Source: Streptomyces melanogenes
GTDB lineage: Bacteria > Actinomycetota > Actinomycetes > Streptomycetales > Streptomycetaceae
Assembly: GCF_014649795.1 (NCBI RefSeq)
Contig: NZ_BMTS01000018.1
Coordinates: forward strand, 1-64,000
Direction: 5' to 3'
Length of the DNA: 64,000 bases
How positions within the stretch are numbered: position 1 is the first letter of the stretch; each line of letters begins with the position of its first letter. The notes below the pieces were generated by a model. It was not told the DNA's origin. It saw only the letters and a list, made by a program, of their open reading frames with translations, and searched no databases. Positions 34,868-44,802 of this stretch are shown in pieces. A program made the translations under genes and the position numbers.

Positions 34868-34940
34868 AGGTCCTCGCCCCGACCGACGGCAGACGGACCG
34901 CCCGGATGGGCCGGTGGGCGAGGCCGTAGGGTGCTGCCTC

Positions 34941-35873
34941 GTGCCCGTGCTTGAGATATCCGACCTGATCACAGCGGTGGACCCGCAGAGCGGCCACCGG
35001 CTCCCGGTGTCCCGTGCCGAGGTCATCCGGCTGCTCGACGAGGCCGGAGACGCGCGGGCCGCCCGCATCGTGGCCGGCCTGCCCACCGACCGGGACGGGC
35101 TGCTCGACCCGGACGCCGTGGACCGGCTGCTGGTCAGCGTCCACGCCGAGCTCCAGCGTCTCAGCGAGGAGCTGCGGATCGGCGAGCGCCTCGTCCATCT
35201 GCTCGGTCCGCTCTTCCAGGCGATCCGGTCGACGAGCGGGCCGGGCCGGTACCGCCTGGTCGACGTCGGCTGCGGGCTGGGCTACGCGGTCCGTTGGCTG
35301 GCGGCGACCAACGCGCTGGGCCCGGACGTCGAGCTCGTCGGAGTCGACCTCGACGCCGCCTTGGTGACCGAAGCGGGCCGTCTGGCCCGCGCCGAGGGAC
35401 TCGACTGCCACTTCGTCCACGGCAACGCGTTCGACCTGCCGGAGGCGGCAACCGTCTACATCTCCACCGGTGTGCTGCACCACTTCCGCGGTCCCGCCCT
35501 GAGCGAGTTCTTCCGGTCCCAGGCCGCCTCCCCCGCTCAGGCCTTCTGCCACTTCGACATCGCCGCGACCCGCCTCGCACCCGTCGGCGCGTGGATCTTC
35601 CACCTCGCCCGGATGCGCCACCCGCTCGGCCGCCACGACGGCGTCGCCTCCGCACGGCGCGCCCACAGCGACGAAACACTGCTTCGCGCCGCCGCCGTCC
35701 CCGGGATCACACCACTGCTGTACGAGCCCCGTGGGGCGGCCAACCCTTTCTGCACCACACTGCGGCCGATCATTGGAGTGCGCCCGCACCTGGAGGACCC
35801 GTTCCGCCGGTCGCTCGGGCGTGCCGCTCGCCGGCTGGTCGGCCCCGACTACCTCACCGGGCCCACCCGATGA
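34941..35873 (+). CDS. Class I SAM-dependent methyltransferase
   Basis: 310 residues from GTG 34941. SAM motif I is RLVDVGCGLGYAVRWLA near residue 110, with acidic motif GVDLDAALV, and motif after is STGVLHHFRGPAL. The first 90 residues (LITAVDPQSGHRLPVSRAEVIRLLDE) are not recognised. Its stop overlaps the start of the membrane protein gene (ATGA), so the two are coupled. Substrate unknown. Confidence 0.82.
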   Translation: MPVLEISDLITAVDPQSGHRLPVSRAEVIRLLDEAGDARAARIVAGLPTDRDGLLDPDAVDRLLVSVHAELQRLSEELRIGERLVHLLGPLFQAIRSTSGPGRYRLVDVGCGLGYAVRWLAATNALGPDVELVGVDLDAALVTEAGRLARAEGLDCHFVHGNAFDLPEAATVYISTGVLHHFRGPALSEFFRSQAASPAQAFCHFDIAATRLAPVGAWIFHLARMRHPLGRHDGVASARRAHSDETLLRAAAVPGITPLLYEPRGAANPFCTTLRPIIGVRPHLEDPFRRSLGRAARRLVGPDYLTGPTR

Positions 35874-36388
35874 CCCCCGCCGTACCGCTCGTCCTGCTCG
35901 GCCTCGTCGACGCGGCGTTCAGCGGTTTCCGCGCGTACGCGGGCCGCGACGCCCGCATCCGCAAGCGCCGGGCAACCGCCCGGGCGTCCCTGCGCGGTCT
36001 GACCACCGGGGCCGGCCTGCTGCTCGCGCCCGCGCTGGCCGCGGCCCTCCTGTTGCTGGCGGCACCGGACCGATCCGGTATGTACGACTCCCTGACAGCA
36101 GGCGGCTTCGGCTACCTCCTCCCCCTCGCGCTCTACGCGACCGCCGTCCTGCTCTCCCTCGCCGCCTACTTCCTCCTGCCGTTCCGCGCCAGCACGCTCG
36201 CGATGGTCATCGGCCTCGGCCCCCTGACACTCCTGCGCCCGGTGGTCATCGCCGCCGCCTGCCTCGGCGCGCTCCTCAACGGCGGCGGCTGGCCCGCCCT
36301 GCTGATCGGCACGCTCGCGGGCGCGGCCGCGCTGGCGGTCGAACCCGCGGCGCACCGCCGCTGGTACGGCGACGTGCTCAGGCCGTAG
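35870..36388 (+). CDS. Small membrane protein of unknown function
   Basis: 172 residues with four likely membrane helices: LVLLGLVDAAFSGFRAY, GLLLAPALAAALLLLAA, LPLALYATAVLLSLAAYFLL and a C-terminal pair including LLRPVVIAAACLGALL. A basic loop (RDARIRKRRATARAS) lies after the first helix. No family recognised. Translationally coupled to the methyltransferase upstream by an ATGA overlap, so a shared pathway is likely. Confidence 0.72.
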   Translation: MTPAVPLVLLGLVDAAFSGFRAYAGRDARIRKRRATARASLRGLTTGAGLLLAPALAAALLLLAAPDRSGMYDSLTAGGFGYLLPLALYATAVLLSLAAYFLLPFRASTLAMVIGLGPLTLLRPVVIAAACLGALLNGGGWPALLIGTLAGAAALAVEPAAHRRWYGDVLRP

Positions 36389-36481
36389 CCATACGCGCGG
36401 GCCCCCTGGCCCGTCGGTGCACCACCCCGACCTGCGAAAACCCAGGTGCGACCGGTCAGTTCGGCAGTGGACACTGGGGCG

Positions 36482-37378
36482 ATGGATGAGATCGACAGTT
36501 TCTCGGATGCGACGGCGGAGGAGGAGGCTCTCTACTTCAACCGCAGCCACCCCCTCGTGGCCAACGGGCTGCGGATGATGGAGCGCGCGGCCACCGCTCT
36601 CGCCGAGGAACCCAACCGGTACGAGGCCATCTACCCCGTACTCCATCTCCACACGGCGACGGAAGCCCTGCTGCGCGGGCGCCTGGCCATGCACTGGGCG
36701 GGCGACATCTGGCCCGCCGCCAACGGGGACCCGGACAGCAACCGTCGTACGCGCGGCGAGTACGTGGGCCTCGGGCTGCACGAGGCGGCCGACCTCGCCG
36801 GTCGCTGGTGCGACACGGACATCGCGGCGGCGCGCGCCGACCTGCTGGCTTTCGCGTACGTACGCAACCGGGCGCTGCTGTCGTCCGACCGCGACAGCGA
36901 CAGCCTGGCGGCGATCCGCTGCCGGGCCCTTCCCGTACTCGACCTGATGCTCGCCTTCGTGGAGACCGACGTCCTCGGACAGCTGACGGAGGACGTCGCC
37001 GACCAGTACGCGCGTGCCGTAGGGCGCTCTCTGCGGCGGGTGCGCGCGGCCACGGCGCGGGTCCGGGAGGCGGTCGAGGAACGACGGCGTGCGATCGCGC
37101 CGCAGCTGGCGCACGCGGAGGTCGTCGTCCCCTGCCCGTACTGCGGTGAGTTCGCGGTACCGGCAGGGGACTACACGGTCGAGTGCCTCATGTGCGGGCG
37201 GGATTTCGGCTCCTCCGCCCACCACGCGGCCGCGGACCTCGCCCCGCTGGCGATCGGTGAGCCGGAACGGTGCGCGGACTGCGGCTACCACTCCGTCCTC
37301 AGCGACACCCCGACCGCCGCACGGCCCCATCACGAAGTCGATGTGTGCCTGTACGACGGCCGGGTGATTCGCGCATAG
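36482..37378 (+). CDS. Unknown protein with zinc-ribbon-like Cys pairs
   Basis: 298 residues from ATG 36482. The helical part (residues 1-200, rich in A/R/E with YEAIYPVLHLHTATEALLRGRLAMHW) is followed by three Cys pairs, CPYCGEF, CLMCGRDF and CADCGYHS, fitting zinc ribbons. No catalytic motif found. I do not recognise the family. It is convergent with the large GH65 gene. Confidence 0.65.
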   Translation: MDEIDSFSDATAEEEALYFNRSHPLVANGLRMMERAATALAEEPNRYEAIYPVLHLHTATEALLRGRLAMHWAGDIWPAANGDPDSNRRTRGEYVGLGLHEAADLAGRWCDTDIAAARADLLAFAYVRNRALLSSDRDSDSLAAIRCRALPVLDLMLAFVETDVLGQLTEDVADQYARAVGRSLRRVRAATARVREAVEERRRAIAPQLAHAEVVVPCPYCGEFAVPAGDYTVECLMCGRDFGSSAHHAAADLAPLAIGEPERCADCGYHSVLSDTPTAARPHHEVDVCLYDGRVIRA

Positions 37379-37412
37379 GCGAAGTGAGACGTACGCGGCG
37401 TGCTGTCGCCGC

Positions 37413-40124
37413 CTAATTCACCGTCAGCTCCGCGACGCCCGGATGCTTCTTGGCATCCGGATCACCCTGCACCGTGACCCGTACGTACCGTGCGAGTCGC
37501 GCGTCGCCCGCCTCCGCCCGCTGCCAGTGCCGCCCGTCGAGGGAGAGCTCGATGGTGTGGGTGGTGGGCTTGGTGTCGGTCCAGGTGGGGGTGACCTTCG
37601 TGACGCGGACCGGCCTGGCGAGGTCCGCCGTCAGCTCGCCCCGCGCCCCGTCCGGGACCCAGGCTGTGGCGGTGTTGCCGTCGAGCGCGGCGCCCGCGTA
37701 CATACCGGGCTGTTCGGTCGAGGCCTTGGCCGTGGTGCAGCGGGCCGCGTTGGTGGTGGGAGTGAGGTCGGGGCGGCGGGTCTTGAGGACGGCCGAGGTG
37801 TCCTTGCTGACGATCTGCTCGCCCTGGGGTGTGTCGAGCGTCATCGGCGCGCCGTCGGTGAGGCGCACGGTGGTGTCGTGGGCGCCGAGTTGGATGTCGT
37901 AGGTGCGTCCCTGCCAGGTCAGGCCGTGCAGGGTGACGCCGCGGTCGAGCTGCGGCGGCAGCATCGGGTCGAGGTGCAGACGGTTCTCGCGCATCCGCAT
38001 CCCGGTCAGGCCGTTGGTGAAGACCTGCAGGAAGCCGCCCTTGCCGGTGAGGAAGTCGTGGGCGGGCGAGCCCGCCAGGGGGTCCTGGGCGCCCGCCTTG
38101 TCTCCGCGGGCCTCGGAGAACTGCGCGAAGGGGCCTCGGACGAACGGTTTGATGGAACGCTCCAGATACGTGTACGTGGAGCAGCCCGGCTCGCCGATTC
38201 CGGCGGCGTCGATGGCGTGCACCGAGTCCGTCATGGCCGGGCCGTCCGGGTCGGTGCGCTGGGCGTAGTAGTCGAGGGTGGCGGCGTCGGCGCCCTTGGG
38301 CATCGGCCACTCCAGCGGGTACATCAGCAGGACGGTGTCGGCCTGCTTGATGGTGCTGCCGCCGTAGCCGTCGTACTGCTGGAACACCTTGTGCTGTGCG
38401 TCGTACGGGATCCTGATGCGGTCGGCGATCGCGTTCCACTCTGCGGGAGCCCGCTCGCCGAGCAGTTCGGCGGCACGGGTGGCGTGGCGCAGCGCCGTGA
38501 CGGCGCCGGCGTTGGTGAAGACCGCGTCGTCGACACCGTTGCTGTACTCGTCGGGCCCGGCCGTGTCCTTGATCGAGTAGCTGCCGTCCGGGTCGCGGCT
38601 GACGCGTCCCGCCCAGAACTCGGCGATGCCCCGCAGCACCGGCCAGCCGCGCTCGCGCAGCCACTTGGCGTCCTTGGTGGCCAGGTAGTACTGCCAAGTG
38701 GCCAGGGAGATGTCGGACTGAAGGTGGATCTGGGTGCGGCAGTGCGGCGGGTCGACGCTGTGGCACTCCTGGGCCAGGTTGCCCGAACTTCCGCTGTTCC
38801 AGGGGTAGAAGAGCCCTTGGTAGCCGAGCTTGCGGGCGTTCTCGCGCGCCCCGGCGCGGGTGCGGTAGCGGTAGTCGACGACGGTCCTGGCGAGTTCGGG
38901 CCGGGTGGCGAGCAGACCCGGGTACATCCACGTCTCGGCGTCCCAGAAGACCAGGCCCGCATAGTTGTCGCTGGTCAGGCCCGCCGGAGCGATGCTGTTG
39001 GCCGCGCCCTCGCGGGTGTTGGAGAGCAGCCCGTACTGCGCGGACCGCACCCACGACTGCATCTCGCGCTGCCCGGGGACCTCGATGTCGCTGCGCCACA
39101 GCCGCGCCCAGGCGGCGGTATGCGAGCGCAGCATGGCGTCCCAACCACGGTCGGCGGCCCGCTGCGAGGCCGCGGTGGCGTCGCGGCGCGGTGCGTGCGA
39201 GGTCAGGGTGGTGTCGACGCCGACGTACTTGGTGAAGTCGTACGACTGGCCGCTGTGGACCGGGAGGGCGAGAGCCTGACGGGCTGTCATGTTCTGTGCA
39301 CTCTCGGCCTGTTGGGCCTTGGCGGCGTGTGCTCCGCGTCCGGCGCGCAGGGTGGACGCGACGGCTCCGTCGACGTTCGTGCCGTCCGTCCGGAACGCCA
39401 CATCCATCGTGGGCCCGGACCCGCCGGTCCGGTCACCGCCTCCGGTCTGCCGCATACGGCGTGCGCCACGGCCGTCCAGCATGTCGGTGACGGTCGCCTC
39501 GCCGCTCCAGTGCGGCGTGATGGTCAGGCGTACGGCGCCGACGTGCGCGTTGACGCGGTCGGCGAGCACCTCGTACACGAGGTCGGTCCGGCGGCCGTCG
39601 GCGGCGGTCCAGATGAGTGACGTCCGCACCAGGCCGCAGTGAAGGAAGAGTGTCTGACTGTAGTGGGAGATGCGGCCGGGCGATGTAGAAGAGTTGAAGG
39701 TATCGCCCTGCGCTCCCCCGGTGCTGACCGCGAGCGAGGTCCAGGTGGGCAGCGCCGCGACGGCCTGCCGGTCGCCGGCGGTCTGCGGGTTGTGCGCGTA
39801 CAGGCCGGACACGAAGGAGCCGTCGTAGCGCGGGGTGAACAGCGGCCAGCCGGTCTTGGCCCTGCCCTCGGAGTAACCGGCGCCGTTGGGCGGTACGCGC
39901 TGCCCCAGGTAGCCGTTGCCGACGAAGGCGTGGTGGTCCTCGGCCGCATCCACCTGAGTGGTGCCGAGTGTCCAGCCGTCGCCGTCGCGGCAGGTCGTGG
40001 TCGTGGCGGCGGTGTTCCGCACCGTCTGCGAGGCCGCCGGGGGCGCTGAGGTGACCAGCGCTCCGGCCAGCAGCACTGCGGTCAGCCGGGCGGCACGCGG
40101 CCGCACACCGAGGGAGTACGTCAT
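37413..40124 (-). CDS. Secreted GH65 acid trehalase-like hydrolase
   Basis: 903 residues from ATG 40124; signal peptide ARLTAVLLAGALVTSAPPAAS. The N-terminal super-beta-sandwich has DAAEDHHAFVGNGYLGQRV; the (alpha/alpha)6 barrel holds FWDAETWMYPGLLATRPELAR and the general acid Glu in DTAGPDEYSNGVDDAVFTNAGAV. The C-terminal 110 residues (ELTADLARPVRVTKVTPTWTDTKP) look like an F5/8-type carbohydrate-binding module. Related to vacuolar acid trehalase and kojibiose phosphorylase; the trehalose substrate is an inference. Confidence 0.88.
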   Translation of the reverse strand: MTYSLGVRPRAARLTAVLLAGALVTSAPPAASQTVRNTAATTTTCRDGDGWTLGTTQVDAAEDHHAFVGNGYLGQRVPPNGAGYSEGRAKTGWPLFTPRYDGSFVSGLYAHNPQTAGDRQAVAALPTWTSLAVSTGGAQGDTFNSSTSPGRISHYSQTLFLHCGLVRTSLIWTAADGRRTDLVYEVLADRVNAHVGAVRLTITPHWSGEATVTDMLDGRGARRMRQTGGGDRTGGSGPTMDVAFRTDGTNVDGAVASTLRAGRGAHAAKAQQAESAQNMTARQALALPVHSGQSYDFTKYVGVDTTLTSHAPRRDATAASQRAADRGWDAMLRSHTAAWARLWRSDIEVPGQREMQSWVRSAQYGLLSNTREGAANSIAPAGLTSDNYAGLVFWDAETWMYPGLLATRPELARTVVDYRYRTRAGARENARKLGYQGLFYPWNSGSSGNLAQECHSVDPPHCRTQIHLQSDISLATWQYYLATKDAKWLRERGWPVLRGIAEFWAGRVSRDPDGSYSIKDTAGPDEYSNGVDDAVFTNAGAVTALRHATRAAELLGERAPAEWNAIADRIRIPYDAQHKVFQQYDGYGGSTIKQADTVLLMYPLEWPMPKGADAATLDYYAQRTDPDGPAMTDSVHAIDAAGIGEPGCSTYTYLERSIKPFVRGPFAQFSEARGDKAGAQDPLAGSPAHDFLTGKGGFLQVFTNGLTGMRMRENRLHLDPMLPPQLDRGVTLHGLTWQGRTYDIQLGAHDTTVRLTDGAPMTLDTPQGEQIVSKDTSAVLKTRRPDLTPTTNAARCTTAKASTEQPGMYAGAALDGNTATAWVPDGARGELTADLARPVRVTKVTPTWTDTKPTTHTIELSLDGRHWQRAEAGDARLARYVRVTVQGDPDAKKHPGVAELTVN

Positions 40125-40162
40125 TGTTCTCCGTCACTCTGGTTCGCCTGCGAGGTCCTGGG

Positions 40163-40192
40163 ACCATAAATTTCCTGAACGATCAACGTCAA
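40163..40192 (-). promoter_or_regulatory. Candidate promoter for the GH65 gene
   Basis: On the minus strand TTGACG (40187-40192) is 18 bases from TATGGT (40163-40168). It lies 39 bases before the GH65 ATG. Matches the vegetative-type -35 and TANNNT -10 pattern. The region from 40193 to 40453 up to the encapsulin gene shows no further feature. Confidence 0.55.
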
Positions 40193-40453
40193 TAGCTGTG
40201 CGTTCTTCATCAAGTTCCGAATCAATGAGCACGGCACATACGGCGGGCGTCCGGCACACCGAACGGTCACCCGTTTGGTCCCGTGCGGGTGCTGGTGGCA
40301 CGCGGACGGCGTGGACTGTTGTCGATCAGTTCCGCTTCGCCGTCTGCGAAGCGGTGGCCCCCGTCATCGTCCGTCCGGACCGACGCGGGGCGGCGCGCCC
40401 GTATGCGGCGGCAGCACACACATCTCCACGCTGGTGAAAGGAACGGGTGTGCC

Positions 40454-41892
40454 ATGGCGAAATCCCTGCCCGCGGCGGACGAGGTCGCACAGACGCAGGC
40501 TCCGCGGTCGAGTCTGAGCCCGGACGCGGCACGGAATCTGGCGCACACGACCAAGTCCGTACCGCAGATGCAGGCGATCTCCTCCCGGTGGCTGCTGCGG
40601 ATCCTTCCTTGGGTGCAGGTGTCCGGCGGCACCTATCGGGTCAACCGGCGGCTGACCTACACGATCGGCGACGGCTGGATGGACTTCGAGGCCCAGGGCA
40701 CCGACATCCGTGTGATCCCCCAGGAGTTGAGGGAGATCACGGCGCTGCGGGACTTCGACGACGACGAGGTGCTCACGGCACTGGCCACCCGGTTCGAGCG
40801 GCGCGAGGTCGAGCCCGGCACCGTCATCGCGCAGACGGGAGCCGAGGCCGACCGGGTGGTGCTGATCGCGCACGGCAAGGTCGACAAGCTCGGCGCCGAC
40901 GAGTAGAGCACGGCGGCTGACGCCTCCCACGGCACGCTGACCGGCGGTGACTACTTCGGTGACCAGTGCCTGGGCGGGAAGAAGGGGCGCTGGGAGTTCA
41001 CCTATCGGGCCATCACGCCGTGCACGCTGATGGTCCTGCCCCGCAAGGCGTTCAAACAGGTCGCGGCCCGCGCGCCACAGCTCGGTGCGCACACGCCGAC
41101 GCCCTGTCCCGCCCGCAGCCCCTGATGAACCGTCGGGGCGAGGCCGAGATCGAGGTGGCGTCGGGCCATGACGACGAGCCGACGCTGCCCGGCACGTTCG
41201 CCGACTACGAACTGGCGCCCCGGGAGTACCCACTCAGCGTCGCCCAGACCGTCCTGCGGATGCACACCCGCGTCGCCGACCTCTACAACGAGCCGATGGA
41301 CCAGACCGACCAGCAGCTGCGACTGACGATCGAGGCGCTGCGCGAGCGCCAGGAGCACGAGCTGGTCAACAACCGCGACTTCGGGCTGCTGCACAACGCC
41401 GACCTCAAGCAGCGGATCTCCACCCGCAACGGGCCGCCCACTCCGGACGACATGGACGAACTCCTCTCGATGCGGCGCAAGACGAAGTTCTTCCTCGCCC
41501 ACCGCCGCACCATCGCCGCCTTCGCCCGGGAGTGCACCCGCGCCGGGATCTACGCTCCGGGCACCGAGTTCAACGGCCACCACGTCTTCGCCTGGCGGGG
41601 AGTTCCCTTCCTGCCCTGCAACAAGATCCCCATATCCGACCGGCTCACCAGCTCGGTCATCGCCCTGCGCACCGGCGAGGAGGACGAGGGCGTCATCGGC
41701 CTGCACCAGACGGGCATCCCCGACGAGTACGAGCCCAGTCTGTCGGTGCGGTTCATGGGCATCGACGAGAAAGCCGTCATCTCCTACCTGGTCAGCGCCT
41801 ACTACTCGGTCGCGGTGCTGCTGCCCAGCGCGCTCGGCATCCTGGAGAACGCCGAGATCGGCCAGTACGACGACTCCCGGAGCCGGGCATGA
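40454..41892 (+). pseudogene. Family 2B encapsulin shell gene of the 2-MIB operon, broken by stop and frameshift
   Basis: The normal N-terminal arm and cyclic-nucleotide-binding insert are present (AARNLAHTTKSVPQMQAISSRWLLR, VIPQELREITALRDFDDDEV), matching the intact homologue at 62188. An in-frame TAG at 40904-40906 ends the first part after KVDKLGADE. The same frame then reads on (GTLTGGDYFGDQCL) to a frameshift near 41093, where CACACGCC appears in place of an expected CACATCGCC (one base lost). After it, NRRGEAEIEVASGHDDEPTLPG...SVAQTVLRMHTRVADLYNEPMDQ is shell sequence to 41892. Two separate lesions imply loss of function. The terpene cyclase gene still overlaps its stop (ATGA). Confidence 0.82.
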
Positions 41893-42947
41893 GCCGCAGC
41901 CCGAGCGGGCCGACGGGCCTGGGCACCTCGGCCGCCCGGCTGTCACCGCCGCACCAGACCCGCCCGGTGGGCGAAAGCATCGCGGTGCCGCCCCTGCACT
42001 GCCCCGGCGCGCTGCGCGACGACCCCGCGCTGGGCGAGGCGCTGAACGAACACCTGGTGGACTGGGCCAGCCAGATGGGCCTCTACCCCGGCAAGCTCGA
42101 CGCCCTGCGAAGCGACGGTTTCGGCCGTCTGGTCATGCTCTGCCACCCCGAGACCGACGACCTCGACCGGCTCCTCGTCCCGGCCCGCTGCACCCTGGCC
42201 GCCTGGGCCCTGGACGACCACTACTGCGACGAGCCGGAGCTGGGCGCCCGCCCCGAGCTCCTCGGCTCCCGGCTGGCGATCGCCGCCGCCGCCGTCAACC
42301 GGGCTCGTCTGCCGCCTCCTTACGCGGCCGGGCTCGAAGACGCGGTCCGCGAGGACCCGGTGCTGCGCGCGCTGCGCTCCGCCATCGAGTACCTCGCCCT
42401 GGCGGCGACCCCCGACCAGACCGTCCGGGCCTGCCACGCCTTCGCCCTGGACATGCTGGCCCTGGGCCAGGAGGGCAGCTGGCGCACGGCTGGGCGGACA
42501 CCGGCGGTGTGGGAGTACCTGACGAACCGCCAGTACAACAGCTTCCTGCCCTGCCTCGCGGTGATCGACGTCGTCGGCGGCTACCGGCTGGCCCCGCAGG
42601 TGCACGCCGACCCCCGGGTGCGCGCCGCGGTCACCACCGCCGCCCTGGCGAGCTCCCTCGTCAACGACATCTACTCGCTGGCGAGGAAGAACTCCTCCAC
42701 GACCGTCGACTTCAACCTGCCGCAGGCCATCGCCGCCGAACACGCGTGTCCGCTCCAGGAAGCGGTCGAGCGCAGCGCCGCTCTGCACGACGAGCTCATG
42801 CGCCGCTTCGAGGCGGAGGCGTCCGCGCTGAGCCTGTCCGGCCCGCCGGAGCTGCGCCGCTATCTGGCCGGTATCAGCGCCTGGTGCGGCGGCAACCACG
42901 CCTGGCACCGCACCAGCGCCCGCTACGCGGCCCGCACCTCACTCTGA
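41889..42947 (+). CDS. 2-methylisoborneol synthase-type terpene cyclase
   Basis: 352 residues from ATG 41889. Class I terpene synthase: aspartate-rich motif WALDDHYCDE near residue 108 and NSE-type motif NDIYSLARKNSS near 258, which bind Mg and diphosphate. The N-terminal part of about 30 residues (SGPTGLGTSAARLSPPHQ) is disordered-looking and proline-rich, as in cyclases loaded into family 2B encapsulins. Converts 2-methyl-GPP to 2-methylisoborneol (known for the operon order seen here: shell, cyclase, methyltransferase). Overlaps the shell gene stop. No inactivating change is seen. Confidence 0.88.
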   Translation: MSRSPSGPTGLGTSAARLSPPHQTRPVGESIAVPPLHCPGALRDDPALGEALNEHLVDWASQMGLYPGKLDALRSDGFGRLVMLCHPETDDLDRLLVPARCTLAAWALDDHYCDEPELGARPELLGSRLAIAAAAVNRARLPPPYAAGLEDAVREDPVLRALRSAIEYLALAATPDQTVRACHAFALDMLALGQEGSWRTAGRTPAVWEYLTNRQYNSFLPCLAVIDVVGGYRLAPQVHADPRVRAAVTTAALASSLVNDIYSLARKNSSTTVDFNLPQAIAAEHACPLQEAVERSAALHDELMRRFEAEASALSLSGPPELRRYLAGISAWCGGNHAWHRTSARYAARTSL

Positions 42948-42978
42948 CCCACCCACCGCCCGGAACAGGACTTCCCGT

Positions 42979-43839
42979 ATGACCGCCACGTCCCCCACCG
43001 CACCGGTCCTGCGCACCGACTACCAGCGCTCCGTCGCCGCCTACTGGGACACCCACCAGAACGACAGCGTCAACCTGCTGCTCGGCGAGGTCGACGGCAT
43101 CTACCACCACCACTACGGCGTCGGCCCCTACGACCCCGCCGTCCTCCAGGGCCCCGAAGCCACCCGCGACCAGCGGATCATCGAGGAACTGCACCGGCTG
43201 GAGAGCGCCCAGGCCGAGCTCGTACTGGACCACCTCGGCCCGCTCGCCCCCGCCGACCCCGTCCTGGACGCGGGCTCGGGCCGCGGCGGCACCAGCTTCA
43301 TGGCCCACACCCGGTTCGGGTGCCGAGTCGACGGGGTGTCCATCTCCCAGTACCAGGTCGACTTCGCCACCGCCCAGTCCACCCGACGCGGCACCGCGGA
43401 CCAGGTCCGCTTCCACTTCCGCAACATGCTCGACACCGGTTTGGCCACCGGCTCCCGCAAGGCCGTGTGGACCAACGAGACCACCATGTACGTGGATCTG
43501 GCAGAGGCGTTCGCGGAATTCGCCCGTCTGCTGGAGTTCGGCGGACGCTACGTCTGCGTCACCGGTTGCTCCAACGACGTCACCGGCGGCCGCTCCCAAG
43601 CCGTCAGCCGCATCGACTCCCACTACACCTGCAACATCCACCCCCGCAGCGCCTACTTCGCCGCCCTGGCCGCCAACGGACTCGTCCCCATCGACGTCAT
43701 CGACCTCACCGAACAGGCCATCCCCTACTGGGAGCTGCGCGCCCGCTCCTCCGTGGCCACCGGCATCGAGGAGTCCTTCCTCACCGCCTACCGCGAGGGC
43801 AGCTTCCACTACCTCCTCATCGCCGCCGACCGCGCCTGA
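42979..43839 (+). CDS. Geranyl diphosphate 2-C-methyltransferase
   Basis: 286 residues. SAM motif PVLDAGSGRGGTSFMAHTRF (about residue 94), DGVSISQYQVDFATAQ as motif II, and the sterol-methyltransferase-like WTNETTMYVDLAEAFAEFARLL. The N-terminal region has YQRSVAAYWDTHQNDSVNLLLGEVDGIYHHHYG. Adds a methyl to C2 of GPP to give the cyclase substrate. 31 bases after the cyclase gene, completing the MIB operon. Confidence 0.9.
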   Translation: MTATSPTAPVLRTDYQRSVAAYWDTHQNDSVNLLLGEVDGIYHHHYGVGPYDPAVLQGPEATRDQRIIEELHRLESAQAELVLDHLGPLAPADPVLDAGSGRGGTSFMAHTRFGCRVDGVSISQYQVDFATAQSTRRGTADQVRFHFRNMLDTGLATGSRKAVWTNETTMYVDLAEAFAEFARLLEFGGRYVCVTGCSNDVTGGRSQAVSRIDSHYTCNIHPRSAYFAALAANGLVPIDVIDLTEQAIPYWELRARSSVATGIEESFLTAYREGSFHYLLIAADRA

Positions 43840-43851
43840 TCCCCGGCCTCC

Positions 43852-44802
43852 TCAGGCGGCCGCCTCGGCGCTCTGGGCGGTCAGCGCCGCGAGCAGCCAG
43901 TCGTGGGACACGCCGGGGGTGGGCACCGGCCGTCCGTCCCCGGGTCCGGTCACCTCGGCCACCAGCTCCCAGTACCGGTCGATGCGAGGGTCCGAGCTGA
44001 GCCAGGGGCCCAGTGCGCGGCGGAAGTCGGGGGTGTCGCGGGTGCGTCGGGAGGCCGCGTACGCCTCGACGAAGCAGTCCAGCGCCTCCCCCGCGCGCGG
44101 CGCCCGCCCCCGCCGCAGTTGCGCGCCCGCCAGCTCGTACGCCTCGGCCAGGCCCGCGTAGAGCACTTCGGGGCGGAACTCCGGCGAGGAGGTGTGTGCC
44201 GCCGGCTGGCAGGGCTCGCCCGCGACGCACGGCTGCGTCACGAACGCGTTGAGCCGGGCGAAGGCCAGCACCTGCGCGGGCGCCGGCTCGTCGGGCGGTG
44301 CCGGGACCGCCACGTCGAGGAACGCCGAGCGGGCGCGGGCCGACATCCTCGGCGGCAGCCAGGCCCGCCAGAACCGCACCAGCGGGTCCGTGCTCGGCGG
44401 CGCGGCCACCGCGCCCAGCAGCCGCAGCCGGTCGGCGCGCTCCTGCGGCGCGCACTCCTGAACCAGCCGCAGACCGGCTTCGCGCCACCGCAACGCCCGC
44501 ATGTGGTCGCCCAGTTCCCGCAGCTGCCCCGCGACGGCCGCCTCCAGCGCCTGCCCGCCCGTACCGTCGTCCTCGTCGAGGATCCGCCGCACCTCGGGCA
44601 GCGGCAGGTCCAGCGCGCGCAGCGAGCGGATCAGCCGCAGCCGGTCCAACGCGGCCGGGCCGTACCGGCGGTGCCCGCCCGAGCTGCGGGCAGCCTCCGG
44701 CAGCAGGCCGCGGTCGGAGTAGAAGCGGACGGTCTTGACGGTGACGCCCGCGTGCTCGGCGACTTCGCCGATGCTCCACAGACCGTCGGGGGAAAACGAC
44801 AC
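43852..44802 (-). CDS. MerR-family regulator with long C-terminal domain
   Basis: 316 residues. N-terminal MerR winged helix LWSIGEVAEHAGVTVKTVRFYSDRGLLPEAARSSGGHRRYGPAALDRL and the wing-linked helix LIRSLRALDLPLPEVRRILDEDD. The C-terminal 190 residues (TQPCVAGEPCQPAAHTSSPEFRPEVLYAGLAEAYELAGA, DCFVEAYAASRRTRD) resemble TipA-like or ligand-binding helical domains but are not recognised. Divergent from the hydrolase gene, with a long-spacer promoter between; convergent with the methyltransferase. Confidence 0.88.
   Translation of the reverse strand: MSFSPDGLWSIGEVAEHAGVTVKTVRFYSDRGLLPEAARSSGGHRRYGPAALDRLRLIRSLRALDLPLPEVRRILDEDDGTGGQALEAAVAGQLRELGDHMRALRWREAGLRLVQECAPQERADRLRLLGAVAAPPSTDPLVRFWRAWLPPRMSARARSAFLDVAVPAPPDEPAPAQVLAFARLNAFVTQPCVAGEPCQPAAHTSSPEFRPEVLYAGLAEAYELAGAQLRRGRAPRAGEALDCFVEAYAASRRTRDTPDFRRALGPWLSSDPRIDRYWELVAEVTGPGDGRPVPTPGVSHDWLLAALTAQSAEAAA

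Noticed and set aside
40907..41125. Separate small gene between the two encapsulin fragments
   Set aside because: The sequence GTLTGGDYFGDQCL...VLPRKAFKQVAARAPQLGAH aligns with the cyclic-nucleotide domain of the intact shell, so it is part of the broken gene.
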